A DNA stretch of 37,450 nucleotides from Isotricha intestinalis (taxonomy: Eukaryota > Ciliophora > Litostomatea > Vestibuliferida > Isotrichidae): positions 1 through 37,450 of the forward strand of contig JAJJLU010003696.1 of assembly GCA_023807065.1 (NCBI GenBank). Reading direction: 5' to 3'. The position numbers and the translations under genes are program-made. Position 1 is the stretch's first letter. Each line of letters begins with the position of its first letter. Below the pieces are notes generated by a model. It searched no databases. It had not been told where the DNA came from and saw only the letters and a list, made by a program, of their open reading frames with translations. Positions 29,926 to 37,450 of the stretch are shown here, in pieces.

Positions 29926-31702
29926 ATGTATGCCCCATCAAAATACTCAAGTTCTTCTACAAGGTAAAAAAAAAATATAACCGAAACAAAAAATATATAG
30001 TATCCGTAACCAATATTCTCGTCAACCTTCATCACGTAGTGCAATACCAATATATCCTCAAAGTGCCTTTTCCCAAAACTACTCTTTAGCCCAGAATCTA
30101 ATCCAATCTCGGTTAGACAAGTTAAATCAAGAGCGTCTCCTCTATCGTCAAGTACCTCAGAATCCTCCCAATTACCCAAGATACTATCAAAACGATTTAT
30201 CAGGTTTATATAACCTTCGTTCCTTATCGAATGCTCGTGGTCAATTAACAAATCCTCATTTATATTCTTATCAATTCATGGATCCTATTTATTATCCTTT
30301 GGAAATGCCTGTTAATGGAGAACCCATTGCTCTCCCCAGAATCGAAATGGGAGGCCCAGTGGATAACACCTGCTGTGGAATTGGGAATGTTAATGCACCC
30401 GGCAACTGCGGTGGTGGGTGTGGATGCGGGAATGGACTCTGCATGCAAGACCTACTTATTTTACTTAATGGATTCGGTGATATTAAATTACCTTTAATTA
30501 AACCAGTTGATGTTCCTAGGAACCGAAATTTTCTACAACAAGAAAAACCACCTACTACGAAGCGGCAGGAGATGACTCAAAATGATAAAAAAGAAGAAGT
30601 AAAAGTTCCTGAAGAAATTAAGGAAGAAAAAGAAGATAGAGAGGAAAAAAAAGTTCCTATTATACCACCTTCAAAAAAAAAAAATCAAAAACCTCCTCCT
30701 AAAGAAAGGCGGAATTGGTGGAAATTAGCTAAGGATTTTGTTGAAATGTATAATTTTTGGTCTACTAGTGTTAAATATTGTGAAAATTCAAAATACAGAA
30801 ATGGATATATTGCTGATAGATATAAATCTGTTTCTGAAGAAATTGAAATTTTAAAAGAATGGATTATTGGAATTGAAGAACCTTTTTGGAATGAATTTAA
30901 AATTTTCCAAGATTTAGATTTAAGATTTAAGAATATTGATTCAAAAATGAAAATTAAAAAACAATCTCAGAAAATTATTGCTATGATTAAGAAATTTTTA
31001 GAAAATTTAATTGGGAAAAGTACAAAGTTATCTGATGTTCCTGAGAATATACAAAAGATTTTTTATAAATTTATCAAAGAAAAAGCATTTTATCCTAAAA
31101 GTTATTTATCAACATTTCAAGTAAATAGATTAGATTTTCATTTTTACGGTGGAACAAGAAATATGAATGATAATCAAGGAGGATTAATATTGGCATTTTT
31201 AATTATTTGTGGAGTAACAGTTCAACAAATATTATTACATATTGGGGAAATATTTAGAGAATTTAAAAATTTACCAAATGTAATTGAAAGTGCTAAATTT
31301 ATAGGTAGTTTATTACATTATTTAACTAGAGATACTTTTATGAAAGAACCACAAATACAAAAAGAATTAATTGCTTTAATGAATTATTATAGGAACTATC
31401 ATATATTCAATGAAGAAGTAGAAAAACAACAAGATTTATTACATAATAATATGACTTTTAATGATGAGGATCAATTTGCAGAATTTTTAGAACCTGAAAG
31501 TAATATTACTTCTTTTTGGGATAATAATCCAAGTTTTATTGAAACTTTTCAAACATTTGTTTTTGGATGGGCTGTTAGATTAAGTAAGTTAATTAGATTA
31601 AAATATAGTAAAAGTGATAAAACTCTTAGACCTAAGAAAAAAATGGAGAGACCTATTGATAAAACAGTTGAATATGATGTTAAAATTGGAAACCAAATAT
31701 AA
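29926..31702 (+). CDS. Unrecognised protein with Gly/Cys-rich module; 5' third strongly G+C-rich
   Basis: Exon 1 (29926-29963) and exon 2 (30001-31702) join across a 37-nt intron to give 579 residues; the splice brings 92 further open codons upstream of the first ATG in the long frame. Residues 1-115 are Ser/Tyr/Pro/Asn/Gln-rich. About 104-170 hold DPIYYPLEMPVNGEPIALPR and a Gly/Cys module with six cysteines (137-161, CCGIG...CGGGCGCGNGLC). Next come a Lys/Glu/Pro linker (about 180-245) and a folded helical domain (about 250-560, starting RRNWWKLAKDFVEMYNFW) with one possible hydrophobic segment (GLILAFLIICGVTVQQILL). I do not recognise the family. Codons change within the gene: CGT, CTC, GCC, TAC and CCC are frequent to about 30560, then the usual AGA, TTA and AAT return. 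There is no frameshift between the parts. Confidence 0.8.
29964..30000 (+). other. 37-nt intron (GTAAAA...ATATAG)
   Basis: Splits a Ser codon (AG|T) after residue 12 and joins an ATG-led exon to the long frame. Far poorer in G+C than the coding sequence that follows it. Confidence 0.78.
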
Positions 31703-32560
31703 TTTTTTATTTTTATATAGTTTTTAAATAATATTTTTTTATTATTATAATTATTTTTTATTCTTTTTTTACATTTTTTATTTATTATATTTTTTTTGTT
31801 TTGATTTATTTACATTTATAAAATTTTTAGTAATTAATTTTTTATATCAAATTATAAATAATGATAATTAATTATTAATGTTATTGATAATTTAATATTA
31901 AGAATTAAAAATTAAATATTTATATTATAAACACGTTTTTTTCTTTTATTCAAGTTTTTAGTAAATAAATTTATCTTCTTATGACCATCTCCTAAAATCT
32001 CATTAAAATAATAATTATCAATATTTATATTTAGACCCAGTTAAGCCTTTTTTTATTTATTTTTTGTATCAATATTTAAAGACTCTTTTCTTAAAGATAT
32101 ATTATAATTAATAGTTTTTTTTTCAATGAGAAATATTTATATATTATCCTTTTCAAAAAATTTTTCATAACATTATTTTAATATTAACTTTTTTCTGATT
32201 TCTTTTATTATTCTTATTAAAATTTTTCAACATCATTAAATTTTTTTCTCTTTCCTTATTTCTTTTAAATTTAAATTGATTTTTTTTCTTAATAAAATAG
32301 AAGTAAACATTAATGATTATAATAAATAAACCATAATTAAATATAAATATATTTATATTTAAAGATATTTCAAAAAAAGAAAAATCTTAATGATATATCA
32401 TCAAAAAATGAACGCAGAAAGAACACAAGTAAAGGAAATGTAAATTAAATTTATTAAAAATCAAGAAGAAATATTTTTTCTTTTTTTATTTTTTTAAAAA
32501 AAATAAAATTAATTTTAAAAAAACAAAATAAATAATTTAAAAAAAATAAAACAAAAGGAA
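31703..32560. other. Convergent spacer, 858 bp, no confident gene
   Basis: Separates the 3' ends of the unknown gene and the EF-hand gene. Mostly T-rich then A-rich homopolymer sequence. A minus-strand stretch around 31915-32045 stays open for ~44 codons and contains FNEILGDGHKKINLFTKNL, but has no ATG or clear splice partner. Confidence 0.5.
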
Positions 32561-34549
32561 TTAATTGTTTGTTGAAAATTTAAAAAGAGTTCTTTTATCT
32601 TCAAAAGAAATTTGATTCAATAAATTATGTCCGATACTTATAAATTCATTCATTGAAATATGATTTTTATTTCTTGTTTTATTAAAAATAGGAGATAATA
32701 TTATTATTATTTGAATTGGAATATTATTTATTTTACAATTGTTTAAATCAATATAACCTTTATTATCAAAATCTAATAATGTAAAAACTTTTTGAAGCAT
32801 TTTTTTTACATCAAATTTATCAATTTTATCATTTTTCATTACACTTTTTTTCTCAGATTTACTTCTTTTATCAGGACTAAAATTATTATTTTTAAATTTT
32901 ATATAAGAATTTTTTTTTTGATATTTATTATTTGTTTTACTTAAACAAGTAGTTAAAACTTCATTATTATTTAATAACATTTTAGTTTTTGAATTCATAT
33001 TTGAAGAAGTAATACTTGGAGAAAAAGAATTATTTTTAATATTATCATTCCCAATTCTTAATCTAGATCTTTTGCTTTTATATAAAGAATTTTTATTTCT
33101 TTCAGATTTAGGTAAATTACCAAATAAATTTTTATTACTTTTTTTATGTTGTGAAGAATATGATTTTTTAAATTGTTTCAAAGATGGATTTTGTTGAAAA
33201 CTATGAATTCTATATAAATCTGTAAAATCTTGTAAAGTTAATTTCGTACGTTTACGATTATTATTCTGAATTTGAAATTTTAATTTTGATAAAAATATTG
33301 ATTCATCATTTATTTTATTTTGATAAACTTCATCTAAAGCTCCATTATTAGAAATAAAATTATCTAAATTTATTGGATTATTTGAAAAGCATTCTTGGTT
33401 GTTTTGAATAAATACATTTTTATTTATTTTTTTAGTTTTCTTTAAATTTGATTTTAGTTTTTCTTTAATATTCACTGAGTTTTCTGAAAATGTTTCTGTT
33501 AATAAATAATTATTATTATTAATTATATTTTCAATATTATTTTCAATTGGATATTTTGGATTAACTTTTTTAATATCAAGATTAAAGCTTTTATATTCTT
33601 TATTTAATTTATTATTATTTTTAATTTTTTTTTTAAAAAATTCAGGATGATTTATTAAATTTTTTTTAAAATTATTATAAAATTGTTCATATGAAATAAC
33701 CTTTTTTCTTCTATGATAAAAATCAAAGTTTTCTTTTAAATTTTTTTCCTCTTCTTTTATTTTAACATTTGTTTTCAATTTTTGATTTTTATCTTCATTG
33801 GAATTTATATTTGTATAATCAGTAATTTTTTCATCATTAATATCAATAATATTATTATTAATATTATTTTCATTTTCAAATTCTGAATCTAAATTCATAC
33901 TCTCATTTCTAATCTCTTCTTCTTTTATTATATCTTTTTCAAAATTATCAAAGTCATCAACTAAATCATTTTGTCCTTCATTTATTTTATTATTATTATT
34001 TAAATCCATAATTTGAAAATCTTTTTGATTTTCATTTAAATTATTTTCAAAAATATTATTATTATTAACATTATTAATATAATTAATAACATTAATATTA
34101 TTATCATTATTATTTATGTTTAATTGTTGATTATCTAAATTACTTTTTTTCTTTTTATATATATTATCTAAACTTTGGACATATTCATCTTCATCAACTT
34201 CTTCAATTGGTTCATTTAAATTTTTTTCTTTTTTATCATTTGATAAATTTTTAAATAAATTTGTTATTTCCTCAGTTAAATATGATAAAGAAGAAAAATC
34301 TAAATTATGATTTTTACAAAAATCATATGCTAATTCTCCTGGTTTTGAGTTTTGAAAAATTTTTATACTTTCATTTTTTCCTTTTTCTAATTCTACTGTC
34401 ATAACATATATTGGTTCTTCTATCTGCTTATTCTTCATTAAAGGGAAATTTTTTTTATTTTTATTATATAAGTTTTTTTGTTTAAATAAATTTTTTTCTG
34501 AAATTATTTCATTTGGGTAAAAATTGTTATTATTATCACTTGATAACAT
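32561..34549 (-). CDS. Asn/Lys-rich protein with C-terminal EF-hand-like pair
   Basis: The 662-residue product has one small folded domain near the N-terminus (about 46-100: PIYVMTVELEKGKNESIKIF, then PGELAYDFCKNHNL and YLTEEITNLF). I interpret it as a ubiquitin-like/PB1-like fold; family members that I recall in ciliates pair it with EF-hands, but I cannot confirm that here. About 480 residues of Asn/Lys/Glu-rich disorder follow, with Ser/Arg/Lys patches around 440-560. The C-terminal ~75 residues look like a paired EF-hand: the first loop is DFDNKGYIDLNN, with Asn where the last position is normally Glu, and the second is KTRNKNHISMNE, lacking the first acidic ligands. Calcium binding is therefore doubtful. 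The stop is TAA; no introns are needed. Confidence 0.72.
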   Translation of the reverse strand: MLSSDNNNNFYPNEIISEKNLFKQKNLYNKNKKNFPLMKNKQIEEPIYVMTVELEKGKNESIKIFQNSKPGELAYDFCKNHNLDFSSLSYLTEEITNLFKNLSNDKKEKNLNEPIEEVDEDEYVQSLDNIYKKKKSNLDNQQLNINNNDNNINVINYINNVNNNNIFENNLNENQKDFQIMDLNNNNKINEGQNDLVDDFDNFEKDIIKEEEIRNESMNLDSEFENENNINNNIIDINDEKITDYTNINSNEDKNQKLKTNVKIKEEEKNLKENFDFYHRRKKVISYEQFYNNFKKNLINHPEFFKKKIKNNNKLNKEYKSFNLDIKKVNPKYPIENNIENIINNNNYLLTETFSENSVNIKEKLKSNLKKTKKINKNVFIQNNQECFSNNPINLDNFISNNGALDEVYQNKINDESIFLSKLKFQIQNNNRKRTKLTLQDFTDLYRIHSFQQNPSLKQFKKSYSSQHKKSNKNLFGNLPKSERNKNSLYKSKRSRLRIGNDNIKNNSFSPSITSSNMNSKTKMLLNNNEVLTTCLSKTNNKYQKKNSYIKFKNNNFSPDKRSKSEKKSVMKNDKIDKFDVKKMLQKVFTLLDFDNKGYIDLNNCKINNIPIQIIIILSPIFNKTRNKNHISMNEFISIGHNLLNQISFEDKRTLFKFSTNN

Positions 34550-35608
34550 TAAAATATTTTTATTAATTTAAAAACAATTAAATTTATTAAATTTTCTGAT
34601 AAAATTTTCATCTATTTTATAAATGATTCTTTTTTTCCTAAAAATATGGGTTAAAATTCATTAAGATTTATAAATGAATTTAATAATTCCAAAATTCTGT
34701 CTAATATCCTATATTATCAACTTTTTTTTTACTTATATTCTTTTCTAATAAAGAATACTTCTTTCTTAACACCATTTCATTTCTATTTGTTTTAAAACAT
34801 TTAATATATTTTAAATTTCAGATGGAAATGGAATAATTAAACTTTATGAATGTGTTTTTTTATTTCTATTTGAAAAAATATATTATAAATAACTTGGTAA
34901 TATTATTTTTTTTAATCATATTATTTTATTTTTCTGATATTTCTATCTATTTAAAAAATTTCTTTGATTTATAAATCCTTTATTTTTACAGGAAAATAAA
35001 GAACTATTCATCATATTGGGGTTTGAAAAAATTGAATTCCAATTTGAATTTTTATTTTTCAGAAAAAAATTAGATTATATTATTGATGATATTTTGAAAT
35101 TTATTATTTATTTTAAAATATATATTGATTTAACAATTTATTTAATATTATGAAAATTTTATTTCTCATTTTCAATATGAAAAAAAAAGTTATTTCTAAT
35201 AATACTTTTTTATCTATCAACATATCTGCTCATTTTTTAAATATATAATGAATTTTCTTTAAATTATTAAGTTAAAAAAATGATAATAATTTAAAAATCT
35301 ATTTTACATTATACAGAAAATAAATTTATCATATACCCTTTTATTTAATAAAGATAATAAAATTGAAACAATAATTATTAAATAAATAAAAAAACAAAAT
35401 GATTATATTAGAAATTTATTGGAACAATCACAAGTGGAATTACTTTATTTATTTATATTTTTTAATAAGTTAAAATAATTTAAATAAAAACGAATTTATA
35501 AAATTATAAAAAATATTTATTACTTAAAGTCAAAAAAAATAAAAATTTATTATTGTCTTTTATATATTAAAACAGAGAATTTATAATTTAAAATAAATAC
35601 TTTAATTT
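34550..35608. other. Spacer, about 1.06 kb, no confident gene
   Basis: Lies between two minus-strand genes, so it holds the promoter of the EF-hand gene and the 3' end of the membrane-protein gene. The longest open stretch is about 60 plus-strand codons near 34970-35150 (containing ENKELFIILGFEKIEFQF), without an ATG and rich in Phe and Ile; I regard it as unproven. Confidence 0.5.
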
Positions 35609-37444
35609 TTATAGAGATAAAGGAATAGTTTCCTTAAAGAAAGCAGAATTAAAAAGAAGAGCACCATTTTTAACTAAATATTCCTTTTTTTTCATATAAA
35701 CTTCAATACCAAAAGTCATAATAGTTATTACAATAATTTCAAACAAGAAAAAAACAACATTTAATAAAACAGTAATACTATGTAAATTTTCTCTAATTGA
35801 AGCATAATCTTGATGAAAAGAAAGATAAAATTGATGTTGTACTTGACTGAATACAAATTCAATATTTTCTTGAACTTTATTAAAAATATCACTCATAATA
35901 TATTTTTTAATATCATTTTTTGAAATTGTTCCTTTACTTTCTTCTAAAATATTTTCATAATCTCCAATAATTTGATTAAATTTTTGGGCGATTAATTCAT
36001 AACCTAAAATAATTCCTTCTAAACAATAACCATTATTTCTAATTAAATAAGTTTGACATAACTCATAATCAACACATAAATATTCTTTATCTATTTTAGT
36101 ATTATTCATTATTAAATTTACTTGTTCCCAAAAATATTTAACTTTAGTGAAAATATTAAAATCTCCACTTGAAGTTATTTCACTTATTGATGATTCATAA
36201 TTTGTTATATTAATATTATAATTAAGTAAATCATCTGGAATTTTACTTTGAGTTAATATTAATTTCCTAACTGATGTTATGGTTAAAGGAAGAGTTGAAA
36301 AATAAGTTGCAAAAGAATTAAAAGAATTCAATAAAATATTATTTCTATTATTAAATATAATTGTATTATCTAAATGAAGATAAAATATTATTAATGAACT
36401 AATAAAAAATATTCCAACTACAATATTCATAAAATGAGAAATTGTTATTTGTTGTTGATTTAATAATTTTAATAATTTTATATTAGAAATTGCTGCATCT
36501 TTATTTGACATTGATTTTTTTTCTTCTTTACCTTTATTTTGAGGAACAGAACCTTTATTATTTAATAAACCTAAATTAGATTTATTTACAAAACTTGAAT
36601 TATTTGAAGTTTCTAAATTAGTTCTTGTGTTTGTTGAAGTCATATTTGAAGAATTAATTTGAGAAGTATTATTATTTGTTGTTATTATACCTGATAAATT
36701 TTCAGTATTTATTGGAAGACCATTTTCATCTAAATTAATTGTTTGTTTTGGTATTCCTCCTTTTAAAAAATTTTCTCTAAAATTTTTGAAAAGCTAATTT
36801 ATTTTCCATTGTAAAATTATGTACTAATACTATAAAAAGACGAATTTTTGTCTCATATAAAAATTCTCTGGTCTATTTTTAAATGTTCCTTTTTCTTTTT
36901 TTCCAGCATCTAAAAACATTGAAATTATCAATTTAAATAATCTTCTATTAAATCTAGTAAATAAGAAAAACGCAATAAGAAAAAAAGATAAATTAGCCAA
37001 TAACCAAAATATTTCAAATATAATTACTAATCTTTGAGAAAAATGAAGAAAAGAAGAATAATATTCAGTAACTTCAGTTAAAAAAGCTTCAATCACAGTT
37101 AATATAGGTTCATTAAAATTATTAACAGCAAAAAATAATACTTTAATAAAAGAAGAAAAAACTTCTTGTTTCATATTAAGTCTATATTCATTAAAAAAAT
37201 AAGCATCAATATCTTTAAAAATATTATCTTTAGTATCTTCTTTAATAGCATCATTAGTTAAATAAATAGAATAATATAATTCTTTAAATATTTGAGAATC
37301 ATAAGTTGAATTTTCCCAAGTTTTAGAAATTTTCATAAAATTACCATAAATTCTACTCATACAATTTTTTCCTATTTTCTTATCATATTTTATCATTTCT
37401 AAATAAAAATCACTGATTGAATCTTGTAAATTATTAATAGACAT
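35609..37444 (-). CDS. Multi-pass membrane protein, C-terminal part (partial at the window edge)
   Basis: Two stretches join across a 48-nt intron: 36842-37444 and 35609-36793, giving 595 visible residues. The join reads RPENFYMRQKF then LFKNFRENFLKGGIPKQ with no stop. There are three clear hydrophobic segments: about residues 150-177 (LVIIFEIFWLLANLSFFLIA), about 335-358 (FMNIVVGIFFISSLIIFYL) and about 555-580 (VLLNVVFFLFEIIVITIMTF). The 190 residues between the last two carry Asn-glycosylation-type sites and cysteines, so probably face outside or a lumen. A Ser/Thr/Asn-rich linker lies between the first two. The layout resembles the C-terminal part of the large TmcB-like membrane proteins common in ciliates; that is a family impression, not a motif match. 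The ATG at 37444 is two codons from the window edge with an open frame upstream, so the true start probably lies outside. Confidence 0.65.
36794..36841 (-). other. 48-nt intron with unusual donor (GTCTTT...AAATTAG)
   Basis: Inferred because the upstream frame hits TAG four codons after GTC while a fitting frame opens right after AAATTAG. Phase 0, length a multiple of three, with in-frame TAG if retained. No GTA donor in the region gives a continuous frame. A recent frame-disrupting mutation or sequencing error is the alternative. Confidence 0.55.
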
Positions 37445-37450
37445 TTTTAA

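Noticed and set aside
29805..30251. 148-codon minus-strand open frame over the G+C-rich exon
   Set aside because: The plus strand carries a spliced frame that continues directly into the 31702 stop with matching codon use; the minus frame runs into A/T spacer and shows no known motif.
30315..30497. Extra open frames on both strands in the Gly/Cys-rich segment
   Set aside because: High G+C lowers stop frequency in all frames here; only the frame continuous with the rest of the gene is extended by a splice at 29964-30000.
34970..35150. 60-codon plus-strand open stretch flanked by CAG-like acceptor sites
   Set aside because: No ATG, no TAG-type acceptor like the confirmed introns, and a Phe/Ile-rich product; not distinguishable from chance.
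1..37450. tRNA, rRNA, CRISPR, transposon or telomere sequences
   Set aside because: No tRNA-like arms with a GTTCGA core, no long inverted or direct repeats, no transposase motifs and no G-rich telomere repeats were found by eye; structured RNAs without sequence hallmarks would be missed.

Overview
The window is eukaryotic nuclear DNA, well over three-quarters A+T by eye, with long, mostly uninterrupted protein-coding genes on both strands. The standard genetic code fits everything read here: glutamine is CAA/CAG, and TAA, TAG and TGA all end convincing genes. Eight introns can be inferred from reading-frame continuity. They are only 23-48 nt long and all end in TAG. Tiny introns, extreme A+T, Asn/Lys-rich disordered tails and several ciliate-flavoured families (MORN/ZZ proteins, multi-membrane receptor-like proteins, a large beta-helix protein) suggest a ciliate that uses the standard code, for example a litostome or other anaerobic lineage. 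This is inference: there is no telomere, rRNA or marker gene to settle it, and other A+T-rich protists remain possible.

Layout. 1-46: probable tail of an upstream gene. 800-5469 (+): a MORN/ZZ zinc-finger protein, then the U2AF large splicing subunit. 5527-13904 (-): importin-5 and the VPS15 regulatory kinase-like subunit of the VPS34 PI3-kinase. 13959-21291 (+): a membrane RING-H2 ubiquitin ligase resembling Tul1/FLY1, a probable amino-acid permease, a PHO80-type cyclin and a right-handed beta-helix protein. 21462-23249 (-): a leucine-rich-repeat protein. 23343-26146 (+): an ankyrin protein with a one-intron 5' extension. 27182-29298 (-): a six-exon gene whose assembled product carries a CDCA7-type zf-4CXXC_R1 zinc finger. 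29926-31702 (+): an unrecognised protein whose first third is strikingly G+C-rich. 32561-34549 (-): a protein with a degenerate C-terminal EF-hand pair. 35609-37444 (-): the C-terminal part of a multi-pass membrane protein, probably continuing beyond the window.

Genes are independent transcription units, not operons. Some spacers are very tight: 54 bp between the divergent VPS15 and RING-ligase starts, 93 bp between the divergent LRR and ankyrin starts, and 57 bp between the convergent U2AF and importin ends. The housekeeping genes cover splicing (U2AF), nuclear import (importin-5) and endosome/vacuole traffic (VPS15, probably the Tul1-like ligase). The rest are signalling, scaffold or lineage-specific proteins.

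The points most worth following up are the CDCA7-type protein hidden by five introns, the sharp base-composition switch inside the 29926-31702 gene, and a U2AF large subunit that lacks the tryptophan ligand for its small partner in a genome with tiny introns. No classical mobile element, CRISPR array, tRNA or rRNA gene was seen.
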